From contig LLCB01000042.1 in assembly GCA_001414345.1 (NCBI GenBank), positions 62,001 through 126,000 of the forward strand: a stretch of DNA of 64,000 nucleotides, written 5' to 3'. Below the pieces are notes generated by a model. That model was not told where the DNA came from, did no database searches, and was given only the letters and a program-made list of their open reading frames with translations. A program made the position numbers and the translations under genes. This document shows positions 10,936 through 24,100 of the stretch, in pieces (the first letter of the stretch is position 1; every line of letters begins with the position of its first letter). This DNA comes from Hymenoscyphus infarciens. Lineage: Eukaryota > Ascomycota > Leotiomycetes > Helotiales > Helotiaceae.

Positions 10936-11859
10936 AGGAGGGTCTCTTTCAAGGACGTCGATGTCATTTTTCAGGCAAGTGGCATCTAATGGAATTAGCG
11001 AGATTTTAGCTCATGGTCCCCTTTTACACAATCGTTTAATTAAGGAAAGAGAACTCTTCTATCTAGACTTCCTCCTATCGTTAGGCTTAGCAGTGAAGTC
11101 GCGTACAACGGGAAGAAGAATCTTCCCATGCTTTCAACATCTCAGTATCGCCGGGCGTAGGAGTTCACTTCTTAAGTTTCACTTAACCCCGCGAGTAATT
11201 TTTAGGATAAAAGCTCACAAATTCATATGAATGATGAGAACATTCGCCGCTAAAACCTCAATACTACGTGGCCCAAGTAAGTGTATACAACGAAGCGAGG
11301 AATTCGTGAACTAAAGTCGACTACGAAAGGCCGCGAATGCATCTTGAATAAGGAAAAAAATAAAGAATGTGAATGAAGAATGAGAAGCTTTAGTTCTTGT
11401 CTTTTTTTATTCTCCACGTGACACAATATAAGAGTAGAGAATACTAAAAAACATTATACTCCTACTACTCTTCTATTACTTCAATAAACTAACATTTTTA
11501 GACATTATTTTAGGGCCGTAGATAGGTGGAGACTTTCTTAGGTCAAGTTATAACTCGACCGGATCAATACCTCTTCTGTTATTGTACATCCCATACAATT
11601 TCGGGTCTCTACGCTACTGCTTTTTACACTTGTGCTTTACCACCACATTCAGTCCAAAGAGAAGACCCGAGTCAATAGTTCTATAAATTTAAGAAGTTAA
11701 AAAATTCCCAAAAAGTACTTTAGTCTAACAGCTACAATTAAAATGGGGAAACGGTTCGTGGATTCGCGTATTTATTGACAGGTTTTAGGAGACAAGTTTC
11801 GATGCGGCTAGAAAGCATAGGAACAGAACTGAAATATTGAGGTTCCAGTAAACTAAGTA
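10936..11859. other. Intergenic, no gene seen
   Basis: AT-leaning spacer between the HET gene and the pseudogene that runs toward it. The 10928-11230 frame overlaps the HET stop and has no family resemblance. Confidence 0.55.
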
Positions 11860-13618
11860 CTACTCTCGACACTGTTCTTTAGTACATATAAAACGCTCGC
11901 CCTCTAAAGCCAGCTTATCAATTTCCCAGATAAGATGGGTTATTTTACACTCGGGGTTTCGTTTGAAATAGAGTAGCCACGCTGACGGGATATAATGAAA
12001 TAATACGCGAGAAAGACGCTCCTCCGCAGAAGGCAAAAATATGAAAGTATGAAAATGATAGTGAGGTAATAAATGTTCTTGGTCCCTTCTCCCAGCAAAG
12101 TTGAATCTTAACGTCTTGTGCTCCCCGAAGACTTCAATTCGGAGGGCCCCCGTCTCGTGCAAGAATGCGCCCATTAGTTCCTCAAAACCTAGTTTGGCTA
12201 TATTTAGGAGAAATACGCTGAAGAATCTCGACGGCATTATTGAATAGCGATCTCTATTTTGCAGCAGCCTGCTGAGCGAAAAGCCTCATATCCAACGGAG
12301 CATCATCGCTTAAAACGGCCCGGAGGAGTGTTTAAGAGGCCCGGTCTGCAATATCGCCCTGTGGGATGATTGATATCTGGCGTTCAGGTACAAGCATAAG
12401 GCAAGGGTCATATCCAGTACCGCCGCCACTGTGATAAAATGCACTTTCAGGCCTCGTTCTGTGCCTCAAAGTCGGCATGTCGTCAATCAAATCCCGATTG
12501 TAACCGATCTTGCCAGATTGTGAGGAGGTTATGACTTTGGGGAAGCGCAGTGGATACAGCTCGTCCCAACCCGGGGTTCTGTTCAAGAAGCTATGGCCTG
12601 ATAGTATGGTAGACAAGCTCATGAGTGGTGTTTCCTCTTCGCGAAATACAGAGAGAAGAGTGCTGCCCCATTTTAGCATATCTCTCACGGAGCTACGAAT
12701 ACCACCAGCCGATGACATGAGATATCTATCAGTCATTTGCATCTCCTCCACCCATACTGACATCTTATTTTTTAATATCATGTAGGGTAATGCCATCAAA
12801 TCAGCAGGTACTTTGGAGCAGATAAGAGTGGTTTGCAAGAGTTCTGTTTTCTCAAATATGCGACTGGCCAGGTTTTCTCCCACAAATCTGTTTGTCACTT
12901 GTTCTATCACCTACCCAGCGAGCGCATGCATCCAAATATTGTAAAGTCAAGTCGACCGGAGCGAGAAAATAGGCGTCAAATGGTTGCAGGCGGTAACAGT
13001 GTAATTCTTTAGTATGATGACTTGAATATTTGAGGCCAGCCACAAGGCATCGAGTCTTGAGAGCCCAAACTAGTAGGAAAGAAGATCGTTGAGAGAAAGA
13101 TGAGATGCACGCAGAGGTTCCGCATGGAAAGAAAAGTCGAGGATGTAGGACTCAAGAGGTTCGTTCCAGTCAAGAGCGCGCTCATCAACGAGCTGTGCGA
13201 TCGTTGCAGCAACGAAAGATTTTGTAAGTGAAGCCAGAGGATATATGGTACTGGAGTGGGACACGAGACCTTGACGCACATATGCAAAACCAAATAAACG
13301 CTCTAGGATAACGTCTCCTTGGCTCATGATACCGATGGACATTCCAGCAGCTCTACCTACCAATTTGCATAGGATCCTCGATAAGCCCAATGCTCTTGTT
13401 GAGTCTCGTACCCAGCTCCCGATTGCGTGTGGGAAAAAAGAATGGTATCTGCTCTCTTGCCAGAAATGCAAACACGAGAAAGAAAAGATTCGCGAAAGTG
13501 ATGCTGATCCACATCGTGAAAACGGAGCTTGACGTTCGTGGAAATCTAGCAATGTGCTTTTAGCAGGGTTCTGTGACGATGCTGCTCTAACTGGGAGTAC
13601 TTTATCGTTGACCACCAC
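11860..13618 (-). pseudogene. Broken beta-lactamase-family (PF00144) serine hydrolase
   Basis: One reading frame from ATG 13618 to about 12190 is interrupted by five in-frame stops at 13070-13072, 12947-12949, 12911-12913, 12332-12334 and 12254-12256. A one-base slip in a T run (plus strand 12184-12187) then moves the frame to the segment ending at 11860. Conceptual order: the SxxK motif as SLTK within YPLASLTKSF (catalytic Ser, acylation site); the region where the YxN motif should lie, now LYNIW; an HSGGGTGYDP block (HxG-like, before 12332); and a C-terminal beta-rich domain (LRIEVFGEHKTLRFNF). The family includes class C beta-lactamases, D-aminopeptidases and fungal esterases. All five stops (TAG, TGA, TAG, TAA, TAG) can be reached from CAG, CGA, CAA or TGG by C-to-T or G-to-A changes, so RIP-type mutation is a plausible cause. 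Length of about 585 codons fits the fungal family. Confidence 0.8.
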
Positions 13619-14841
13619 TGTTAAGCAGCTATTTTATCAGTTTGGACTCGTGACTATATTTGGGAAGTCCTATTATTCGAGAATGTGTAAATTATTCAAG
13701 TGAATCGAATATAGTTCGGGCATTATAGAATTTAGACGTTATTAGGTACTCATCTATATACTACGTACGAAATATAATTATGCCAAAGGTTTAGATTGAT
13801 CAAATGAATCAGATTATGAAATTTAGACGTTATCAAGTACCAACAGTACTTATCTATATGTTACTTTACAGAATATAATTATACAAGAGGTTCAGATCAT
13901 TTAAGTCCGATAAGCAAGGCTCGGAGATATAAATAATGACTAGTTGGATTTAGCGTATGTATAAATTAAGTCCTTAAGAGTGTAGTAGTAGCAAGACGAG
14001 TTGGCTGCTGACCTCTCACCGACACTAATAGTTTTACTTACATAATTAATTACTTATGAGCTAACGGTCGGGAACACTAAAATTTTATATACCGCTTCAA
14101 TTATCTAGTAAAGAACCATATTCACGAAGGAGTAGTTATTGGAAATTTGCGTTGGGTCGTAATTTTCTGAGGAGCCCCCAGAGGTTTCCGCAGTCATATG
14201 TAGCTCTTCCACGAACCGCAACCTAATTACTCACGAAACTATATAAGGACCACAATATATGATTTACTGACTCTTGGAAATTTCAGAGAGTCAGTGAGGT
14301 AATTTTGAGCGAGGAAGTCAAGTCGATCGAGTGAGTGGTTGATTTGATCTCCATTTTACAGTGGTGGTGGGGATTGTCCAGGTCGGTGGGAGTCTTCAAC
14401 CAACTCATCTTGCGAGTTGGCCCAGGGAACCAAAAAAAGACTCTAAGGCTAAAGAGTGAGTTGTAGCGAAATTGTGTCACTATTTGTCTAGATATCATTA
14501 GAATAGTGAAAAATGGCTCTGAACTTAGGCTTAAACAACAGTTGCAAAGTTCGCACCAAGTGCACGAAGTATGTAGTTTCAAGACATACTTTTGAAATGA
14601 AACTATTAAGAAAATGGGAAAAGACAATGGATCATGGATCAATGATAGAACGACCGACGTTCCCTCCTCGACTCACCTATAGGTAGTGCATGCAGTTTCA
14701 ACAAAGCCAATCACAACCAGTATGAAATGAGCAAATGTTCTCATTACTTTGTGATAACTACTTGAATTATCTAGGAACTTGCTCGAGTTCTCCTCTACTC
14801 ATGGAAGCCCAACGTCCCCTTGCCTCATGGCCCTCGCGTAA
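13619..14841. other. AT-leaning intergenic with a short tandem duplication
   Basis: No gene is supported. The minus-strand frame 14283-14642 has no family resemblance. A two-copy repeat lies at 13728-13912. The segment separates the pseudogene from the 3' end of the oxidoreductase gene. Confidence 0.55.
13728..13912. repeat. Diverged tandem duplication, unit about 90 bp
   Basis: Both copies share GAATTTAGACGTTAT, then TACT-ATCTATAT, then GAATATAATTAT-CAA-AGGTT in the same order. Differences are mostly C/T and A/G transitions with small indels. Confidence 0.7.
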
Positions 14842-16800
14842 TCAAACTTCGCATAACACATCACCAACTAATTCCCACCCCTCACTCCCCACACAAATCT
14901 GACACCAAAACACATCATCCGGATCAACATCCTTCTTGATTTCCAGCAACCTTTCATAATTAGAACCCCAAAATGCTCGCTGAAAATTCGGTTCATTCCA
15001 GTACGCCTATTCCATCATTATCTGCCCCTCAGTCGTTGGGAGGAAGAACATACCTCGTTGACATAAGCACCAGACTCGGGTGCTAATTTCCTTAAAGCCT
15101 CCACTTGCACCTTATTGATGTTATTTTCTATCACTACTCGCGCATTTTCATCTAGTGGCGTCCAGTCTTGTGAGGTAACTTTGGCATTGTGAATTAACAA
15201 AGGTCTGGAAGAGAAGCGAGTTCGACTTACCAGCATGAACCAAAGCCTTCCTCCAAGCAGGATTAACGGCATTACTCCCACCCCTGGGTACAGCATCCCG
15301 AACTCCTTTTCCAGAAACCATGTACAACCTCGCTCCCGAGGTCCCAACAAATCCTATCAAAGCATCCTGCATAGCATCCTCTGTTAACGTCTCCGCAGGT
15401 AAAAGCCATGATCCGACGACTTTATCTATTCCCGCGTCTTAGTCATCTGCATACTTGAGGAACATACTATACAAATTCTGGAAAACTGTCGATATGGTTT
15501 GAGTGGTCGTTTGTTGGGGATACGTCTCGTTTATATGCGTCCAGAATGGTTTCCACAAATTATCTAACTCAGTTGCTGAGGAGGGTTCGGGTAATGCCAA
15601 GATTACTTGGAAGGATGCCACATGCTTTCCGGCGTCGTTGGTGATATTTGGATAGATATACGTAAACGCTGAAACGTTTGCCGCCGAGAGCGAAGGAAAT
15701 TGCGCTACAAAGTAAGCCACAATATCCCAGTAAATCGTGGAATTCAGTTCGGTTTGGAGACTGAAGTTGTATACTGCCGTTGGTGTCGCAGGGATTGTCC
15801 GAATGGTGACCTTTGTAAGGACTCCGAATGTTGTTCCGCCACCCTGGGAAGTCAGTTTCGTGTTTTATGAACCATGATGGGGTTTTGGTACTCACCCCAC
15901 GAACAGCCCAAAATGAGTCTGTATTTTGACACTCATTGGCAGTAATGATTTCCCCTTTTGGTGTCACCATTTCAACTTCGTATACTTGGTCTGCTCCTAG
16001 TCCGTAAATATGTGAGAGAGGACTGTGACCCCCACCAGTAATATATCCACCCATAGTGACCTCGCTTCCCATCCCATCAATGGCCGTTTGATTGTGGAGA
16101 TTGAGTTGTTCGTAGATATCACTGACATACGAACCAGCACCGGTAGTTACAGCCGTGGTGTTGATTTTGAAAGAGCATCTCTTTGGCTGAAAGTCTTCGT
16201 GGTAAACGTAATCCCCAACCATGTATCTGGTCCAGATCGAGAGCGAATATGGAGCTGAGTTTCTAATACTCAAATCAGTCAAATGTTCTTTCCCAGTTTC
16301 TCTATCTCAACTTACCGTTTCATGAAATCATGTCCCGACGCCTTGACATTAACTCTTATATTATTCTTCCTTGCGAAGTCTATTCCAAGTTTAACTTCCA
16401 TGGCCGAAGTTGCGTTGACCACATAAACGGGGTATCCGAGTCCACTACACGGCGCAGATGGATCTGGAAGACAAGAATCGTTGTTCATATTATTCCATGC
16501 TATGCTCACAGGATTGTCCTGATGAAACGCGAAACCACCCCACGCTGCGGTGATCGCAGCGCAAGTCTCGTTGGACCCTGGCGAGGACGAGTGGCAGGCA
16601 TCAGCGGGCGGAAGAGGATGTAATAAGCGCCCGGATAGGGTTTCGTTGAGGGATGTCCATTGCGAGATACTAGGCCAGGATAGATCATTTGGTGTTGTTT
16701 TGCATGTCGTCGATTTTGCGTGAGCCGTAGATAGCAATGCTAAGACGTGGACGAATGTTTGGAGGGAGGGCATTTTTATTCCTGGGCGTTGCATCTTCAT
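14842..16800 (-). CDS. Secreted FAD-linked oxidoreductase, berberine-bridge-enzyme type
   Basis: I read six exons: 16800-16316, 16262-15896, 15843-15468, 15425-15231, 15178-15054 and 15006-14842 (570 aa). All five introns are GT-AG and 42-53 nt. The N-terminus holds a signal peptide (LQTFVHVLALLSTAHA); Met10 (16773) is an alternative start. The PCMH-type FAD domain (PF01565) covers about 125-300, with ASGHDF around His157, the expected covalent-flavin histidine, and GGGHSPLSHIYGLG. The BBE C-terminal domain (PF08031) is clear in the last exons: AYVNE-AYWNEPNF, W-GSNYERLLEIKKDVDPDDVFWC. Many NxT/NxS sites fit secretion. The family oxidises alkaloids, sugars or secondary metabolites; the substrate here is unknown. 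A TAA inside the 42-nt intron (about 15437-15439) would truncate the protein if that intron were retained. It is the shortest intron in the window, so this junction is the least certain. Confidence 0.9.
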
Positions 16801-17113
16801 GGTTCGTTGGATTGAATTGAAATGGGATGAGAAGGAGTGGTTTTCAAAATATCTTACCGTCTTTATATATACACATTTTCCAAAATAGGCGACCCTCCTG
16901 ATTGAGAGCTAGAAACTAAACAAAGACGTATACCGGTCACGAAAGGTCTCCGGCTCCTCCGGACACAATGCTGATCGCTCCGACAAGACCTGAACGAAAT
17001 GATACGTAATATTTAAATGGAGATCTAGCCAGCTTAGGGATACAAATGTATAGCGTGTATACGACAAGCTTTCAGCGCAATAGCGCCTCGCTTAAACAAA
17101 ATGACCCCAAGGG
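16801..17113. other. Oxidoreductase promoter region up to the transposon block
   Basis: About 300 bases of normal composition, with no gene. The last 8 bases (CCCAAGGG, 17106-17113) are the left target duplication of the hAT-like element. Confidence 0.6.
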
Positions 17114-19089
17114 CAGTGTTTTGGCTTTCCCCGCCTTGGTCAGCCTAGTACTCTAGAGAGGATAGGCTACCCCTCTCTATTAGGAAAGGAGAGGATAGGC
17201 TAATTTCACTTATAGGCTAGGCTAAATTAGGTAAGAGAGATACTAAACTTAGATAGGAGAGGTAAGGAAGACTAAAAGAGGGGGCTAGGTAAGGAGAGGT
17301 GCTAGAGAGGATAGGACAGGATAGGAAGTATAAGTAAAAAACATTAAAATAAGTAAAAAGTAATAAAAAGTACTAATATTATAAACTAATTTAAGAAGTA
17401 TCAAAAATAATAATATTATTAAAGCTACTAAAAGACGAGATATTATACCTAAATTATAGTATTATCTTAGTAGATTAGTAACAACCTAATTCGCTTTATT
17501 CTACTACTTACCTTCTAAGTCCTTTTCTCTCTACTTCTCTTATAACTTTTAGTTTATAATAATCCACGCTTAGAGGTACTAAGTTGCCTCTATTATATTA
17601 GGTTAAAGGCGATTCCTTTACCTTATAATAAGTAGTTTAGCTTAAGAGAATACTCTCTTATAATTACTACTTATTATAGGAATTAAGGCTATATCTAATC
17701 TTAATCGAGTAAGGCGATATATAGCTTTTAACTTAAGTATATAATACTAGTATTAAGGTAAACTTTTATATATATTAAGATAGAAGGGCTTTTAGTAGAA
17801 CTACGTATTAAGAGGATCATCCTCTATAGAGTTATATATTATAACTATATCTATATCTCTCTTAAAATTATCTAATAACTAAGCCCTTTTACCTCTAGTA
17901 TTATTATCTTAAAGTATTACGAGATTCTTATATTCTACCTAAACCTCTCTAATATATCCGTTAGCTTATAATATCTATAAATCTAGATAGTTTATATCTT
18001 TCTACTAACTTATATCCCTCTACTTATACTAAAACTACTTAAACTTTATCTTAAGAGTAATTACGATTAAGACATAATATATTAGAGTATTCTTAGTTTT
18101 AAGAAAGTATTTATTAATCTTTATCTAGTAATTATTAGAGTACTAGCGGATATAATCTTTATTATCTTATCTCCTGAATTCGTCTTATATATTATATATA
18201 TACTCTACTAATCTATTTAAGGTAATAAGATAATTAGAAGCTGTGTCTCGATTAGTAGACTATTTAGTACCTTATATACGTATTATATAGTTATAAAAAG
18301 GCTTTAGAATTCGTATAACTTCTTTAAAAGCATCTTAATTACTAGAGGTAAAGATATTATAAGATAATTAAGTATTATAATCGTCTTATTATTATTTAGC
18401 TTAGACGGCTTTTACCTTATAATTACTCTTATAGATAGTACTAGAGTTATATAAGTAAAATAAGTTAATTTAGCTTTATACTTATAAGGCGTGCTAGATT
18501 ATAGAATAGAGGGAATTCCACTAAGTAGTATTATCTCCTACTAATTATAAGTGATTATAAGACTTCTTAAAAGCTATAGAATCGTTCTTTATAGCTTAGA
18601 ATTGTTAGCGCTATTAAGGTAATTCTATAATATAATAGACGATATTATAAAGCTTACTAATAAGGCTACGCTTTTACTAAGTATTTAGCTTCTTAATTAA
18701 ATCGGAATTTAATCTAGTACTATTACTTTCTATCTTAAAGGTATTAAATTCAGCCTTATAAAGGAAGGCTTTTGCTCTAAGATTTATAATATATCTAAGG
18801 TATTATAAACGTTATGCTTTTCGTTATTTAAGAGTAAGATAAGATAAGAACCTCTTAGTAACGATATCTAGACAAGTATTATTATTTAGTACATTATTAG
18901 TTATAAACTAGCCTACTTTATACTCTATATTATACTCCTTAATAACCTATATAACTAACTCTACTTGATTCTCTCTTATATAGGCGCCTTTAAGTTATTA
19001 GATTATAATAAGAGTCTAAAAGTAATACTTAAAGTTAGCTAGAAAGTACTAACTTTTAAGGCTTAGGAGTCTATAAAACTAGGATTTTC

Positions 19090-19245
19090 TAGTTAAGCTT
19101 AGAGTTTATTTTCTTAATAACTACTATACTTATTTATAATATTTTTATATTATTAAATAGCCCTAGTTTAGAGCTATTTAGAAGTATAAAAACATTATAA
19201 AGAAGCGTAGTAGTTGTTAAGAAAATAAACTATTAGTTCTAAACT
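19090..19245. repeat. Near-perfect palindrome, arms about 70 bp
   Basis: AGAGTTTATTTTCTTAA at 19101 is mirrored by TTAAGAAAATAAACT at about 19218-19232. The pairing continues inward almost to a centre near 19167 (AAATAGCCCTAG / TAGAGCTATTT). Nearly all mismatches between the arms are C/T or G/A, so the arms were probably identical before RIP. Confidence 0.8.
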
Positions 19246-20669
19246 AGTTTATAATATTTTAAGAATACTAAGACCTATTATCTAGCTAGGATTAGGGCCT
19301 ATATACGCTCTAATATCTTAGACTTAAGCTATACTATATAATTAAAATTAAATTAATAATACTATTAAAGTAATAACTTTTTAGATATTTAAGTAGTATA
19401 TTATAAGAGCTACTTAAATATATAAAAAGGAATTAAATTAATATAGTAGATAATAAGAAAACAATGTTAATAAAAGAAGTAGGCTTATATATATAAGGCT
19501 AGGAATAATACTACTTACTAACTAGTTTCTTCTACTCTTATTAATATAGTATACTACTACTTTTATTAGTATAAGATAATTAGGTAACGTCTAGAGATCG
19601 AAAAAGAAGTATATCTTACTAATCGCTTAGTATAGGTCTTCTTTTATATACTACTTCTAATACTTAAATACGTTAATAATCTACTCTTATATTATACTAG
19701 AAAAGCTAGAGAGTAACTTATAGATAGAAGAGTATATAGTCTAGAGAAGCTCTACGAATATACTACTAATAGCGATAGATATCGATAATTAGCACACTAT
19801 AATCTAGGCGATTAGCGTATTCTTAAAAGGTTTAAATTTAATAGCTAAGATAAGATTTACTACTCTCTCCTTCTTTCTATAGGTCGTTATATTTATAATA
19901 TTATTAATAGCCTCCTCTTTTATTAAATACTTCTATAGAGTCTTTCTACTACCCTTTATAATACTATACTTAATTTAAAAATACGTTACTTTATTCTCTA
20001 AATTCGCTATAAAATACTAAACCTTAGAGCACTAAACACACTCTTAGAAGCGTCTATTATACTAGTATTAGCTTTTAGAGTTAGAATCTTAAAGTTATTA
20101 GTATATCGATTATAAATACTCTCTTCTAAAGGTTTAAACTAACCTTTACTTATATAGATTAATTCTAAAGTATATTTCTAGTACTATATACTCTTCTTCG
20201 ACTTTTTAAGTCTATATAGATCGTACTTAACATAGTAGAAGCGACCTCTCTTCTCTTAGTACTCTCTAGAGATTTAAGCTAATATAAGCTTAAATATAGT
20301 ATTATCTACTGCTACTTCGAGTACGTGTATTAATAGTACTTCCTACCTAGAGAGTATAGGTATTTTACTAGATATTACTATTATAAGATTAGATTTGCTA
20401 TTGTTAATAACAATCGCTTTAAATAATTAAGAAGGAGAAGAGGTAGATTAAGAAGAGGTAGACTAAGAGAGAGTAGGTATTTAGATACTAGCTAGGCTAG
20501 GACGTCTATAGAAAAAAGAGTAGTTTATATTAGTAATAATTAGGATAATAAACAATAAGAGGAGTAATATATAATATATATATCTTACGTTATTATATAG
20601 TATAGGTATTAGAAGGTATAATTAATATTATTAATATATTATCTAGAAACTAGTTAAGGCTTAAAATAT

Positions 20670-21146
20670 TATAATAGTACGAAATATATATAACTATAGT
20701 AGAGACATATAGAAGTGTATATAGTAGAATAACGTGTATAGATACTAGGCTCTAATATAGAAGAAAATAATAACTGTCCCTCTACTATACTAAATATAAA
20801 CATCTATATATAAGAAGGTTAGAAGCTTCTAAGTTCTAATAATAATAATAACCGAGCCCTATCTAATATAGCTAATACTAAATAATAAGAGCTAAAAAGC
20901 TAAATATATAACCTCTAATCCTTTGAAAAGCTAAATATATAACATTTAAACCTTAATCCCTTCTATATATAAATGTTAGATATTAATACCTTTAGTACTT
21001 CGCTTATATAAGTATTAGTTATTTATAATCTTAGCTCTAGAGGTATTAGAGGTATTAGTACTACTTAGAAGTATTAGTAGTTTTATGAATACTAATAATT
21101 TAGAATAGTACTATTATATAATAATCTAGGATAGTATACTATTATA
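20670..21146 (-). repeat. 477-bp LTR of gypsy copy A (3' LTR)
   Basis: On the minus strand it starts TATAATAG (from TGTRATRG) right after the conserved GAC(T/A)(C/T)GTCTTTT-GGGAGGA junction and ends at TATTATA. It carries one extra unit of about 19 bp in its U3 part compared with the 458-bp LTRs of copy B. Confidence 0.88.
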
Positions 21147-24100
21147 TCCTCTCTCTTTTAAAAAGACTTGTCTTAAGTCTTTAGTTAGTAATTAACATAG
21201 TATTAGGTTAATTAGAGTATTATTTATCTTTTTATTATAAAGAATATAACTTATCTTACTATTATAGTATCTAGTAGTTAGAGTAGAGTCAGTAGCTAGT
21301 AGTATTATTATTTAAGAGCTGATCGCTCTTTATTTACTACTATATACTATATAATAATATAATATAAATAGAAGAGAAGCTGATGATTAGCTAGTAGATA
21401 GAAAGTAGTATGCTGCTATAAAGTTATTATATTCTTACTATTATTATATATTATAATAGTAATTATTAAGTAATAAATAATAATTATAAAGTGATAGTTA
21501 TTATTATAAATAGTATATTAGTAGGCGACTTTCCTCTGATTCTAACTTCTCTTCTTCTTTTCTTTTTATTTAAATAATATAAATAGTAAGAATACCTTCT
21601 AATTAAGTATATTCTTATATACTAACTTATCTTCTAGAATATATATATATATTATATATATATATATAAAAGTAAGTTCTTCTCTTCTTAATTAGACTTA
21701 ATTTAAGGCTAATCTAATATAGTAAAATACCTCTTCTATATCCTTCTAATATACTTCTAGCTATCTACTAAGTCTACTACGTTTAGTACCTTTAGATAAA
21801 ATCTTAGAACGAAGATTATATATATACTTTTAAGAAGCTAAAGTTAAAGAAGTATAGGTACTATATAAAGTAGAATACTATATATATCTTAGTAAGTTTA
21901 ATCCTAAATATATACTAAATCTATTTTAACTTAGGTAGTTACTATAGTTTATTAGAAAGGAGTTTAGTAAGCTTATAAGTAAGAAGGAGAAGAGAGAGGT
22001 TAAGAAGGCTACTAAGGCCTTAGATAAAGTATTAGTTATTACTAGTATAAAGGTACTAAAGAATAGTTTAGAGGTATAGTTTACTCTCTTAGAGGAGACT
22101 TAGGCGCTTTGTACTAAGGTTACTATAAGTACCTCTTACTTATTAAAGGGGTTTTAGTTACTAATATTTTATAGTTCTTACGCTATATTATAGAAAGTAG
22201 GACCTCTATTTAAACCTAGGTTTAGGTCCTCTTTAAGGCCTACTTAAAGAGTTTATAGACGTCTCTCTTAAAGCTAGTTATAAGAGGTTACTAAGGTAAG
22301 AAGCGTCCTTATAAGAAGGAGGTAGTAGAGGAAGAGCTAATTTAGGCTCTTTATACTTAGAAGAGTAGAGAGAAGAATAATAAGTTAAAAGAAGAAGAGG
22401 CTACGGCTTAGAAAGAGTTAGTAGGCCCTATTTTAGTAGTAACTTAGTCTTAGTTCTTTACTTTATTAATTTTAAATATTTCTACTAGTTAGTATTTTAT
22501 CTTAGGTTTTTATTATAAGTTCCTTATTAAAAGTAACTAGAATTAAAGAGTATTAATAGAGTTTTATAAATTAACTCTTTTATCTAATTCTTATTTAATT
22601 CTTATATATTAAGCTATTTAGAGAGGTATTAGAGTAGTCCTAGCTCTTCTAGATATTTAGTATAAAAGTCTCTTAGATAATATAGTAAACTTTAAAAATT
22701 ATTTATAGAATACTAAGTAGAATCTAAATTATATCTAATCTATTTTACTTAATACTATAGCTATCTTCTAAAAAGTCTATTACTAAGTATTTCTTATACC
22801 TTCTATTCTTATATACTTTTAATAATGTCTAGTAGAGGCTCTAGAGCCTCTTATCTTAGTAGAGAGGTGTTTAAATCTTTTAAAAGTATATTAAAAGTAA
22901 AAATATTATAAATTAATAAGCTTTTAGGAAGTTTTAGCTTATAAGAGTATCTTATACTTTCTAATATTTTAAAAGGTCTTATCTACTATTTAATAAGCTT
23001 TTAGCTAGAATGATTTATTTTAAGATTCTTAATAGATAAGTAGACTTTATCTCTAACGTTCTAGTTAATAGCTCTTTAGTATTAGTTTATACTATCTTTT
23101 ATCTTTTTCTAAGCCTTATCTATATTATCTTTAGCTATCTCCTAAATAGAGTATATATATTAAGCTACTTTTACTACCTTATTATAGTTAAGTTGTTTTT
23201 AGAGAATAGAAGTCTTTAGTATATTCTAGTTCTATAAAGTCTTTAGATTAAGTCTAAACTTAAGCTAATAAGGGATTATACTAATAGATAAGTATAAAAG
23301 TGTTATTTATACTCTATCTATTAGAGAGATTAATTTACTCTAGTTATCTTAATAGTAAGTTATAAAGAGCCTTAGTCTCTAATTAATATATTAGTTTATT
23401 ATCTCTATTTATCTATTTATTTATTTATAATAGATAGTACTAAGCTTAAGCTTAATATTAATTATTTAATAAAATTTAGTTTAAAATAATAATATAAATT
23501 AAGGTTCTTAATTAGATATAATTAATTTAAAGTAGTAGTTAAAATAGTAAATCTATTAAATAAAGAGTTTAGCTAGTTCTTTAACGTCTATAGTTAAGTA
23601 ATAGGGTATTAATACTAAATCCTTTCTAAGTTAGTTAATAAATACTAATATAGTATTAAATCTATGTTTATCTTTTAAGAATAATTTACAGTTTATATAT
23701 AAATATTATATAAGATAGTTAGATATAAGTAAAGAGTAAAGAAAGCTTTATTACTTAGTTTATTAAAAATAGAAGTATTTATAAGCTTAATAATTCCTTA
23801 TATACCTCTTATAGTTTAAAAATATTCTAGCCTAGTAGTAGTATTATATTAATAACTAGTATATCTTTTTTATATTTAAATAAGTACTAGATACTTAGTT
23901 ATAGATTTCTTAAATTAGTTTTATATAGAGTTTAGTATTCTTTTAAATATAAAGTTAATCCTTAAAGAGTAGTAAATTATCTAATAAGAGGTAGTATTTA
24001 TCTAAAAGTTAATAATATTCTTTCTAAAAGGAGTATAGGTTATCTTCCTTTAACTTTTAAATTATATTTAAACTTGTTCTTAGAATATTATCTAACTAAA

